NCBI GenBank assembly: GCA_023248995.1
Contig: JAHFDN010000006.1
Coordinates: forward strand, 1 to 64,000
Length of the DNA: 64,000 nucleotides
Direction of reading: 5' to 3'
Origin: Candidatus Rokuibacteriota bacterium
GTDB taxonomy: Bacteria; Methylomirabilota; Methylomirabilia; Rokubacteriales; CSP1-6
The first letter of the stretch is position 1, and each line of letters begins with the position of its first letter. The position numbers were made by a program, and so were the translations under genes. Under the pieces are notes generated by a model. It searched no databases, was not told the origin of the DNA, and was given only the letters and a program-made list of their open reading frames with translations. This document shows positions 53,697-62,358 of the stretch, piece by piece.

Positions 53697-54264
53697 ACCC
53701 TCGCGGGCCGGGACACGGGCGGCCCCGGTTCCGGCCCCCCACCCCCCGGCGGCCTCGCGGGCGCCCGAGGGGGTGCGGCTCGGGCCGCTCGACGGCGAGA
53801 CGGAGGATGCGCGACGGCTCTTCAGCTATGCGGGGGCCGGGATGCCGGCGGCCTCGCCAGGCGAGTTCGGATGGGGCGCCTGGATCGGAGAAGGAAGTGA
53901 GGGCCGCCGTCTCATCGGCGCGGTCCTGCTCGAAAGCACGGGCGCGACCGGTTTCGTCCACGGGCCGGTAGTCGTCGTCGACCCGGGCCTTCCTCAAGAG
54001 GTCGAGCCCGTCGAGATCGCCGCCCACCTCCTCGCCGCTCTCGTCCCCCACGCGACCGCGAGCGGCATCGACACGCTCTTCGCGCGCCCCCAGGGCCTGG
54101 ACCGGGTGTGGGTGCGCTTCGGCTTCATCCCCGTTCCGGAGGCGGACCTCCCGGCGGCGTTCAGACGGCGGCCCGGAACCGGGCTCTTCGCGTGGCGAGG
54201 CGGGACGGCGCTCTGGTCGTCGCGCCGGCGGGCGAAGGACGGCGCCGCCGAGCCTCGCCCCTGA
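53683..54264 (+). CDS. Hypothetical protein, possible GNAT-like fold
   Basis: Conserved position inside the cof cluster; ALVPHATASGIDTLFARPQGLDRVWVRFGFIPVPEADLP resembles an acetyltransferase tail; start uncertain. Confidence 0.4.
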   Translation: MGRSKPSRAGTRAAPVPAPHPPAASRAPEGVRLGPLDGETEDARRLFSYAGAGMPAASPGEFGWGAWIGEGSEGRRLIGAVLLESTGATGFVHGPVVVVDPGLPQEVEPVEIAAHLLAALVPHATASGIDTLFARPQGLDRVWVRFGFIPVPEADLPAAFRRRPGTGLFAWRGGTALWSSRRRAKDGAAEPRP

Positions 54265-55190
54265 TGCGCGTCACCGCGCTCGCCGGGGGAACGGGCGCCG
54301 CCAAGTTCCTGCGAGGGCTGACGGCCGTCATCGCCCCCGAGCAGGTCACGGTGATCGGCAACACGGGCGACGACGCGCTCATCTGGGGTCTCCACGTCTC
54401 GCCCGACCTCGATACCGTCATCTACGCCCTCGCCGGTCTCCTCGACGAAAGCAAGGGGTGGGGAATCCGCGGCGACAGCTTCCGCTGCCTGGCGGCCATG
54501 GCCACCCTCGGCCGGGAGACGTGGTTCAACCTGGGCGACCGGGACCTGGCCACTCACCTCTTCAGGACCGAGCGCCTCCGCACGGGCGAAAGCCTGAGCC
54601 AAGTGACCGACGCCCTCCGGCGCACGTTGGGCGTCGGCAGCCGGATCCTCCCGGCCTCCGACGCCCCCGTCAGCACCCGCATCCTGACGCCTGAGGGCTG
54701 GCTCGGCTTTCAGGAGTTCTTCGTCCGGGAAAAGGCTCGGCCCGAGGTCCTCGACGTGGCCTACGCCGGGGCCGACCTCGCCCACCCGGCTCCCGGCGTG
54801 CTGGAGGCCATCGAAATGGCCACGGCGATCCTCGTCTGCCCGTCGAATCCCATCACGTCCATCGGGCCGATCCTCGCCGTCCCCGGCATCGTCGACGCGC
54901 TCGGCGCCGCGCGCGGAGAGATCCTGGCCATCAGCCCGATCGTCGGGGACGCCCCCGTGAGCGGTCCGGCGGGGAAGCTGATGGCCGCCCGAGGGCTCTC
55001 CGTGTCCGCGACGGGCGTCGCGCGCTTCTATCGCCCGTGGCTCGATACGCTCGTCCTCGACCGCCGGGATGAAGCGCTCCTCTCCTCTCTCCAGGAGCTC
55101 GGCGTGACGCCGGTGCTCGCGGACACGCTCATGACCGATCGGGAGAAGGCCGAAGCCCTGGCGCGGCGCGTGCTGGAGCTCCTCACGTGA
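54264..55190 (+). CDS. cofD: 2-phospho-L-lactate transferase CofD
   Basis: VTALAGGTGAAKFLRGLTAVIAPEQVTVIGNTGDDALIWGLHVSPDLDTVIYALAGL; CPSNPITSIGPILAVPGI. Confidence 0.96.
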   Translation: MRVTALAGGTGAAKFLRGLTAVIAPEQVTVIGNTGDDALIWGLHVSPDLDTVIYALAGLLDESKGWGIRGDSFRCLAAMATLGRETWFNLGDRDLATHLFRTERLRTGESLSQVTDALRRTLGVGSRILPASDAPVSTRILTPEGWLGFQEFFVREKARPEVLDVAYAGADLAHPAPGVLEAIEMATAILVCPSNPITSIGPILAVPGIVDALGAARGEILAISPIVGDAPVSGPAGKLMAARGLSVSATGVARFYRPWLDTLVLDRRDEALLSSLQELGVTPVLADTLMTDREKAEALARRVLELLT

Positions 55191-55837
55191 CGACGGTCGC
55201 GGCCGTCCCCGTCAAGGACCTGGACAACGCCAAGCAGCGGCTGATCCCGGTTCTGTCGCCCGCCGAGCGCCGAGCCCTGGCCCAGGCGATGCTGGAAGAC
55301 GTCCTCGGCGCGCTCTCCCGCGCGGGGCTCGACGCGGTCTGGGTCGTCACCCGCGACCGGGAGGTCGTGGAGCTGGCGCGCCGCTTCGCCGTGACGATCC
55401 TGGAAGAGGCGGAGAACCGAGGCCACACCGAGGCCGTCACCCTTGCCCAAGCCCAGGCGACCCGAATGGGCGCCGACCGGTTCCTCACGATCCCGGGAGA
55501 CGTCCCGCGGGTCACCGCCGACGAGATCCGGGCCGTGTGCCGGGTCGCCGAGCCGGGGCGGTCGGCGGTCTTCGTCCCCTCGCGCTCCGGCTTCGGGACC
55601 AACGCGGCGCTCTTGTCCCCGCCCGCCGTCATGCCCTTCAAGTTCGGCGAGCCCTCCTTCGCGAACCACCTGAGCGCGGCGAGGACGCGGGGACTCGAGC
55701 CCCGCGTCCTCGAGCTGCCGGGGCTCGGCCTCGACATTGACGGCCCCGAGGACCTCACGACGCTGGCCACCGGGCCGGATGGGACGGAGAGCGCGCGCCT
55801 GCTCCGCTCCTGGGGCTTCCCCCGCCGCCCGGCATGA
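55187..55837 (+). CDS. cofC: 2-phospho-L-lactate guanylyltransferase CofC
   Basis: AAVPVKDLDNAKQRLIPVLSPAERRALAQAMLEDVLGAL; IPGDVPRVTADEI. Confidence 0.93.
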   Translation: MTTVAAVPVKDLDNAKQRLIPVLSPAERRALAQAMLEDVLGALSRAGLDAVWVVTRDREVVELARRFAVTILEEAENRGHTEAVTLAQAQATRMGADRFLTIPGDVPRVTADEIRAVCRVAEPGRSAVFVPSRSGFGTNAALLSPPAVMPFKFGEPSFANHLSAARTRGLEPRVLELPGLGLDIDGPEDLTTLATGPDGTESARLLRSWGFPRRPA

Positions 55838-56586
55838 CGCCGCGCTACGAGATCATCGGGGTCGTCGGCCTGCCCGAGATCCGGACGGGGGACGACTTGG
55901 GTCGCCTCATCGTCCTGGGCACCGCCGCCCAGGCCACGCCCCTCAGGGACGGAGACCTGCTCGTCGTCAGCCAGAAGATCGTGTCGAAGTCCGAGGGGCG
56001 GGTCGTCCGCCTGGCGGACGTGACTCCTTCAACCGCGGCGCGCGCCATGGCGCGCGAGCTCGGCAAAGACCCGCGGTTGGTCGAGCTGATTCTCGGGGAG
56101 TCACGGCGGGTGGTGAGGATGGACAAGGGGGTGCTGCTCGTCGAGACCCACCACGGCTGGATCTGCGCCAACGGCGGCGTGGACCAGTCCAACGTGGACC
56201 TGGACGCCGCCTCCCTGCTCCCGGAAGACCCCGACCGCTCGGCCCAGCTCCTCCGCGAGCGCGTCCACGGGCTCACCGGGATGGATGTCCCGGTCATCGT
56301 CTCGGACACCTTCGGCCGGCCGTGGCGGGAGGGCCTCACGAACGTCGCGATCGGGGTCGCGGGCCTCCAGCCGATCCGGAGCTACATCGGCGTCCGGGAC
56401 CCGGCGGGGCACACGCTCCAGGCCACGCTCCTGGCCCTGGCCGACGAGCTGGCGGGCGCGGCCGAGCCGGTCATGGGGAAGCTCAGCCGGATCCCGGTCA
56501 CGATCGTCCGCGGCCTCGCCTTCGAGCGCGCCGAGCAAACCTCCAAGGCGCTCCTCCGTGATCCCTCGCGCGACCTATTCCGCTAG
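55834..56586 (+). CDS. cofE: Coenzyme F420-0:L-glutamate ligase CofE
   Basis: LPEIRTGDDLGRLI...DLLVVSQKIVSKSEGRVV; ICANGGVDQSNVD; PVIVSDTFGRPWREGLTNVAIGVAGLQPI. Confidence 0.95.
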   Translation: MTPRYEIIGVVGLPEIRTGDDLGRLIVLGTAAQATPLRDGDLLVVSQKIVSKSEGRVVRLADVTPSTAARAMARELGKDPRLVELILGESRRVVRMDKGVLLVETHHGWICANGGVDQSNVDLDAASLLPEDPDRSAQLLRERVHGLTGMDVPVIVSDTFGRPWREGLTNVAIGVAGLQPIRSYIGVRDPAGHTLQATLLALADELAGAAEPVMGKLSRIPVTIVRGLAFERAEQTSKALLRDPSRDLFR

Positions 56587-56589
56587 GGT

Positions 56590-57960
56590 ATGATGGGGCC
56601 TCAGCGGACAAGGGCTATGCAGAGACGCTACCTCCCCCTGATCGTCCTGTCGGCGTGGCTCACCGGCTGCAGCGCCGCCGCCACCGTCCCGTCCACCGTC
56701 TCCAACGACACGGGGCTCCCTCCGCCCACCCGCCAGGTGCTTGCCAACGGCATGCGCCTGATCGTCCAGGAGCATCGGGCGGCGGACATCGTGGCCCTCT
56801 ATCTCTTCGTCGCGGTCGGCGCGCGCGACGAGGGGCCGACCGACCTCGGCTTCTCCCACTTCCAGGAGCACATGGTCTTCAAAGGCACGGACACCCAGGG
56901 GCCCGGCTTCGTGGATCGCGCGGTGGAGGGCGCCGGGGGCAGATCGGACGCCAACACCTCATTCGACTATACCTTTTATTCCCTCGTCCTCCCGACCAGC
57001 GAAGCGTCCCACGGCATCCAGATCCTGGCCGACATGGCGTTCCGCTCGAAGTTCGATCCCGTGGAGATGGCCCGCGAGCGCGACGTGATCCTGGAGGAGG
57101 CGCGAGTCGAGCAGGACTCCCCCGACACAGCGCTGACCCGGGGACTCAACAGGCTCGTCTTCCGCGATCATCCTTATGGCCGCTCCCTCTTGGGCAGCGA
57201 GGCAACGCTGAAGGGGGCGACGCGTGAGAGACTCCTCGCCTACTACAGGCGCCACTACGTGCCGGACCAGATGACCCTCGTGGTCGTCGGTCCGGTGGCG
57301 CCGAGACACATCGAAGCCGCCGTGCAGGACACCTTCGGCCGCATCCCGGCCGGCGGTCACAGACGGGCTCCCCTCGCGGCGGCGCGCCCGCTGACGGACG
57401 GCACGCGCCAGGACGTCGAGCGGCCGGAGCAACAAGCCTATCTCGCCCTGGGCTGGCGCGCCCCGAGCACGAGCGATCCCGACGGCTTCGCCGTAGATCT
57501 CCTGGCCACCATCCTGGGGGGAACGGAGAGTTCCCGTCTCGCCCAGACGCTTCGAGACCGGGACCAGCTCGTCGCACGCATCACGATGGACTACAACTCC
57601 CTCGAGGCGGGCGGCGTCGTGAGCATCAAGGCCAAACTCGAAGCGAAGGACCTGGACAAGGTCCAGCGCCTGATCCTCGACGAGATCGCGCGCATCCAGG
57701 AACACGGAGTGACCGAAGACGAGCGCGAGCTCGCGCTGACCACGTTCGAGGCTTCACACGCCTTCGACACCGAGACCGCGGAAGGACTCGCGTACGCCTA
57801 CGGCCTCGCGGAGACGACCTGGACGCTCGAGGCAGAGCTCATGTACGTCAAGCGCCTCCGGCAGGTGACCCGGGAGCAGATCCAGGACGCCGCGCGCCGG
57901 TTCCTCTCCCGGACCGACTACGCCCGCCTGGCGTTCGTGCCCGCGCGGAAGAGCCGGTGA
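56590..57960 (+). CDS. M16 family zinc peptidase (catalytic subunit), lipoprotein signal
   Basis: LTGC lipobox; HFQEHMVFKGT (HxxEH) with downstream ILEEARVEQD glutamate. Confidence 0.93.
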   Translation: MMGPQRTRAMQRRYLPLIVLSAWLTGCSAAATVPSTVSNDTGLPPPTRQVLANGMRLIVQEHRAADIVALYLFVAVGARDEGPTDLGFSHFQEHMVFKGTDTQGPGFVDRAVEGAGGRSDANTSFDYTFYSLVLPTSEASHGIQILADMAFRSKFDPVEMARERDVILEEARVEQDSPDTALTRGLNRLVFRDHPYGRSLLGSEATLKGATRERLLAYYRRHYVPDQMTLVVVGPVAPRHIEAAVQDTFGRIPAGGHRRAPLAAARPLTDGTRQDVERPEQQAYLALGWRAPSTSDPDGFAVDLLATILGGTESSRLAQTLRDRDQLVARITMDYNSLEAGGVVSIKAKLEAKDLDKVQRLILDEIARIQEHGVTEDERELALTTFEASHAFDTETAEGLAYAYGLAETTWTLEAELMYVKRLRQVTREQIQDAARRFLSRTDYARLAFVPARKSR

Positions 57961-59270
57961 TGCGACGACGCCCGATGGCCTGGTCGCTGGCCGCGACGCT
58001 CCTCCTGGGGTTGGCGGTGCCCGCGGGCGCCGCGGACGCCGGGGCGATCGCCCGAACCCGGCTGGCCAACGGCTTCACCGTCCTCGTCCGCCCGAACCCG
58101 GCGGCTCCCGTCGTCGCCATCTCGCTGGGGATCCGCATGGGAACGCGCTGGGAGACGCCGGAGACGGCCGGGATTTCGAATTTCCTCCAGCTCATGGTCG
58201 TGCGGGACACCGCTTCGCGGAGCGGAACCCAGATCGTCCAGGAAGCCGAGCGGCTGGGAGGCCAAATCGACGCCGTGGCAGACCAGGACTGGTCCGAGAT
58301 CTCGGCCACGGCGCTCTCCCGCAACTGGAAGGCCATCCTCGAGCTGGTCGCTGACGTCGCCCTTCATCCGACGCTGGCGGATAGCCTCGCGGACAGCATC
58401 AAGGAGTTCGTGCTCCGGCAGATTCGGAATCGCGGCGATCAACCATACGCCGTCGCGGTGGACGCGCTGACGCAATCACTCTTCGGGCAGCATCCCTACG
58501 CGTGGAACCCCCTCGGGAGAGGGCAGAGTGTCGAACGCATAGACCGGACATCCCTTCTCGCCCACTATCGCCGCCATTACGTCCCGGGTGGGATGGTCCT
58601 CGCGGTGAGCGGACGGGTGCGCACCCCGGAGGTCGTCGCGGAGGCCGAGCGGCTCTTCGGCGGCATGCCGGTGGGACGACCACCGTCGGCAACCACTGCC
58701 ACCCCGCCGCCCGTCGGGGCCACCCGCCTTGAGAGCGAGGTGCCGGGCGCCCAGGCGCAGATCCTCATGGGGGCGCTGGCCCCGCCCTTCATTCACCCCG
58801 ACTACCCCGCGACGAAGGTCCTCAGCACGGTGCTCGGCGGTGGCATGGCCGGCCGCTTCTTCTCGGAGCTCCGCGACAAGCAGGCGCTCGCCTACTCCAC
58901 GCGGGCGCTCTACCCGTCGCTCACTGACACGGGCTACTTCGTGGCCCAACTGGGCACGGCGCCGGAGAATCTGGCCCGCGCCGAGGCGAGTCTCAAGAAG
59001 GAGCTGGAGCGGATCCGGGAGGAGCCGCCCTCGGCCGAGGAACTGCGCGTGGCCAAGGCGTACCTCCTGGGGAACCTGGCCATGGACCGGCGCACCAACG
59101 CGCGCCAGGCCTGGTACCTCGCCACGTTCGAGCTGGCGGGGGTGGGCTACGAGTTTCTCGACCGGTACACGGCCGCCGTCGGAGCCGTCACGGCCGCCGA
59201 CGTCCAGCGCGTGGCCCGAGCCTATCTGAAAACGATGCGGGAGAGCGTGGCGCGCCCCCCGATCCGTTGA
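57957..59270 (+). CDS. M16 family peptidase-like protein lacking HxxEH (non-catalytic partner)
   Basis: M16 fold (TRLANGFTVLVRPNPAAPVVAISLGIRMGTRWETPETAGISNFLQLMVV) with NFLQL in place of HxxEH. Confidence 0.88.
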   Translation: MMRRRPMAWSLAATLLLGLAVPAGAADAGAIARTRLANGFTVLVRPNPAAPVVAISLGIRMGTRWETPETAGISNFLQLMVVRDTASRSGTQIVQEAERLGGQIDAVADQDWSEISATALSRNWKAILELVADVALHPTLADSLADSIKEFVLRQIRNRGDQPYAVAVDALTQSLFGQHPYAWNPLGRGQSVERIDRTSLLAHYRRHYVPGGMVLAVSGRVRTPEVVAEAERLFGGMPVGRPPSATTATPPPVGATRLESEVPGAQAQILMGALAPPFIHPDYPATKVLSTVLGGGMAGRFFSELRDKQALAYSTRALYPSLTDTGYFVAQLGTAPENLARAEASLKKELERIREEPPSAEELRVAKAYLLGNLAMDRRTNARQAWYLATFELAGVGYEFLDRYTAAVGAVTAADVQRVARAYLKTMRESVARPPIR

Positions 59271-59289
59271 CCCGCATCGTGGGCGGAGG

Positions 59290-60861
59290 ATGCGAATGCT
59301 CAAACGACTGACGTGGACCCTGGCTGTCCCGGCGCTCCTCTGGCCGCTCCCGGCGGCCCTGGCCGATCAGCCCGTGCAGGTCCAGGAGCTGGTGCTCCGC
59401 GCCAAGCCGGCCGTGATCCTCGTGACCGCCCGGGTGGACGCCGAGGTGACGCTCAGCTGCGGCGGTGGCCCGGTGACGGTCAAGCCCTCGCCCTTCCTGG
59501 AAACGGGCACCGGCTGGTTCGTCGACGGCCGGGGCTACCTGATCACCAACGCCCACGTGGTGGACCCGGTCCATCGGATCCCGCCGTGGGTGATCCACGA
59601 ACTCAAGCGGAGCGCGGTGGACGAGGCCTGCGTCGATCCGGTCCTCATGAGGCAGGGGCTCTCGCGCGGCCAGCGGCCGGAGGCCGAAGACCAGGTCCGG
59701 CGGCGGGTGGACATGGCGAGCATCAGGGTGAAGCCTCTCCCCCGGCTGACCGTGCTCCTGTCCAACGGCACCGTGCTCTCGGCGGAAATCAAGAAGTTCA
59801 GCCCGCCGCTTTTGCTGGACGTCGCCGGGAAACCCGTTGCCGATGCCGGGCGCGACCTGGCGCTGCTCCGCGTCAAGGACGGCGTCTACCCGGCGTTGGG
59901 CCTTGCCCACGAGGAGGCCAAGATCGGAGACCCCCTGCACATCCTCGGGTTCCCGGGCGTCGTGCTGAGCCACGAACTCCTGAACAAGAGCGCGGCCCTG
60001 GAAGCCTCGGTCACCGGCGGGAGCGTCTCCGGCTTCAAGATGGACGCGCTCGGCCAGGACGTGATCCAGACCGACGCGCCGGCCGCCCCGGGCAACAGCG
60101 GCGGCCCGGCGGTCGGCCACAGTGGCGACGTGGTGGGCGTGCTGACCTTCGTGTCGCTCTCGCCGTCGGGGGGGAGCATCGTGCAGGGGTTCAACTTCCT
60201 GATCCCGACGCGGGACATCAAGAAATTCCTCGAGGGGACCGAGGCCACCAAGCTCGGCGAGAGCCGCTTCAACCCCGTCTGGGCCGCCGGCATCCGGGAC
60301 CTCCTGGACGAGCGCTACAGGAGCGCCGCGGCAAGGTTCGCCGAGGCGGACGCCCTCCTGCCGAACCTCGTGGACGTCAAGCGCGCGCGCGCCGAGGCGG
60401 AGTTCAAGGTGAAGAACCCGCCCCCGCGGCCGTTCCCGTGGGCGTGGATCGCGATCGGGCTCGCGCTGATGAGCGGCGGCGGCTACGGCGCCCTGTGGTG
60501 CCGGCGCTGGCAGCGCAACCGCTTCCGGATCAAGGCCGGGGAGGTCGTCCGCTTGCTCGAGGAGGGAACCAATCCGCTCCTCCTTGACGTCCGCAAATCG
60601 TCGGCCCAGAAGACGAGTCCGCTCAAGATCCCCGGGGCCGTCTCCATCACACCGGAGGCGCTCGAGTCCGGTGAGACGGGGATCCTGGTGGAGCCGGAGC
60701 GGATCGTCGTCGCCTACTGCTCCTGAACCGACGAAGCCACGAGCGCCCGGGTGGCGCAGCAGCTTCGACGGGTCGGCTTCAAGGACGTGAGAATCCTCAA
60801 GGGCGGCCTCGGCGGCTGGGCGAACGCGGGGCTCCCGCTCGAGTCGAGGCCGGGCGGCTGA
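59290..60861 (+). CDS. Putative selenoprotein: trypsin-like serine protease - TM - rhodanese domain; UGA 60724..60726 read as Sec (U479)
   Basis: Protease triad regions ITNAHVVDP, GRDLALLRVKDG, GNSGGPAVGHSG; TM PWAWIAIGLALMSGGGYGALW; rhodanese NPLLLDVRKSS...VVAYC-S-U-TDEATSARVAQQLRRVGFKDVRILKGGLGGWANAGLPLESRPGG. Frame stays open past the TGA for 44 codons of clear rhodanese homology to a TGA at 60859..60861. Confidence 0.82.
60732..60767 (+). promoter_or_regulatory. Putative bacterial SECIS hairpin of the selenorhodanese gene
   Basis: CGAAGC/cacga/GCGCC-[CGGGU]-GGCGC/agca/GCUUCG; apical loop starts 21 nt after the UGA and carries G at position 2. Confidence 0.65.
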
Positions 60862-60872
60862 TCGGGAGCCCG

Positions 60873-62069
60873 ATGGGGGCCCTCAACGGCGTCAAGATCC
60901 TCGAGCTGGCCCGCGTCGCGCCGGCGGAGTTCTGCACGATGCTCCTGGCCGACATGGGCGCCGACGTCCTGAAGCTCGAAACCCCACCCGCCGACGGCCA
61001 GGCCGAGACCCCCGAGGAGAAGCGCCGGGCGGCCTTCGCCTACGTCAACCGGAACAAGCGGAGCCTGGCGCTGAACCTCAAAGCGCCCGAGGCGCAGGCG
61101 ATCTTCCAGACGCTCGCCACCACGGCCGACGTCGTCGTCGAGGGCTTCCGCCCGGGAGTGATGAAGCGGCTCGGCGGCGATTACGAGACCATCCGCAAGG
61201 TCAACCCGCGCGTCATCTACTGCTCGCTCTCCGGCTTCGGGCAGAACGGCCCGTACAAGGACTACCCGGCCCACGACCTGAATTATCTCTCGCTGGCGGG
61301 CGTCCTGGGGCTCATTGGAGAGCCTGACAGGAAGCCCGCCATCCCCCTGAACCTCGTCGCCGACTACGGCGGGGCGAGCCTCCACGGGGCGCTGGGAATC
61401 GTGCTCGCGCTGTTCGCACGCGAGCGGACCGGCCAGGGCCAGCAGGTAGACGTGGCGTACCTCGACGCCACGCTCTCCCTGCTCGGGGCCACGCCGAACC
61501 TCCGCTTCTTCTGGAGCGACGGCCTCGCGCCGCGCCGGGGCGCCGGCTTCCTCGGCGGCTCCTACCCCTACTACGCCGTATACGAGACCAAGGATCGAAA
61601 GCTCCTCAGCATCGCCTGCACCGAGCCCTGGCTCTGGGAGAACTTCTGCAAGGCGATCGGCCGGCCCGAGTTCGCCAGGTACAGCCGCGTGGCCGACCAG
61701 TTCGTCCGCGCCGCCAACCCGGAGGAAGTCCGGGCGCGCGAGGAGGTCGAGGCGATCATCCGGACCCGGACGCGCGACGAATGGTACGAGGACCTCGTCA
61801 CGCGAGACGTCTGCGTGGGGAAGGTCTACGATGTGGAGGAGGTCTTCGAAGACCCGCACATTCGGGCCCGCCAGATGCTCGTGGAGACCGAGCACCCGGA
61901 GATCGGCAAGGTCAAGGAGGTCGGCATCGCGATCAAGCTGTCCGGCACCCCCGGCGCGGTCCGCGGCGCGGCCCCCTACCGGGGCGAGCACACCGACCAG
62001 GTGTTGCGCGAGCTCGGGATGAAGCCGGAGGAGATCCGGGAGCTCCGCGACAGGCGCGTGGTGGCGTAG
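60873..62069 (+). CDS. CaiB/BaiF (family III) CoA-transferase
   Basis: GVKILELARVAPAEFCTMLLADMGADVLKLETP; NRNKRSLALNLKAPEAQAIFQTLATTADVVVEGFRPGVMKRLG; GFGQNGPYKDYPAHDLNY. Confidence 0.95.
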   Translation: MGALNGVKILELARVAPAEFCTMLLADMGADVLKLETPPADGQAETPEEKRRAAFAYVNRNKRSLALNLKAPEAQAIFQTLATTADVVVEGFRPGVMKRLGGDYETIRKVNPRVIYCSLSGFGQNGPYKDYPAHDLNYLSLAGVLGLIGEPDRKPAIPLNLVADYGGASLHGALGIVLALFARERTGQGQQVDVAYLDATLSLLGATPNLRFFWSDGLAPRRGAGFLGGSYPYYAVYETKDRKLLSIACTEPWLWENFCKAIGRPEFARYSRVADQFVRAANPEEVRAREEVEAIIRTRTRDEWYEDLVTRDVCVGKVYDVEEVFEDPHIRARQMLVETEHPEIGKVKEVGIAIKLSGTPGAVRGAAPYRGEHTDQVLRELGMKPEEIRELRDRRVVA

Positions 62070-62079
62070 CGAGGGCGAC

Positions 62080-62121
62080 ATGCGGCTCAAGGGCAAGGTA
62101 GCGATCGTGACGGGGGCCTGA
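62080..62121 (+). pseudogene. N-terminal remnant of a short-chain dehydrogenase
   Basis: MRLKGKVAIVTGA followed by TGA and no further SDR homology in that frame. Confidence 0.55.
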
Positions 62122-62155
62122 GCCCGATGCGTCGCGAAGAGAGGTGAGGGTGGCC

Positions 62156-62350
62156 ATGAGGCACATCGGGATCGTCCTCTTCGCCTGGTGGGTGTACGTC
62201 TACACGTACGTCGTGGTGGCGCCGAACGCGATCCCCATCTACAAGTGGGTCCCGCAAGAGCGCTTCCTCAAGCAGGAGTTCTGCGACTTCAAGGCCCGGC
62301 AGCTCCGACGGGAGGGCGTCGAAGCCGTCTGCTGGTACGTGGACGACTGA
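62156..62350 (+). CDS. Small single-TM hypothetical protein
   Basis: MRHIGIVLFAWWVYVYTYVVVAPNAIPIYKWVPQERFLKQEFCDFKARQLRREGVEAVCWYVDD; coding-like composition; start could be 62144. Confidence 0.5.
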   Translation: MRHIGIVLFAWWVYVYTYVVVAPNAIPIYKWVPQERFLKQEFCDFKARQLRREGVEAVCWYVDD

Positions 62351-62358
62351 CCCGCGCG

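Noticed and set aside
62080-62121. TGA after MRLKGKVAIVTGA as a third selenocysteine codon
   Set aside because: The downstream frame does not continue the SDR TGxxxGIG motif, so read-through gives no homologous protein.
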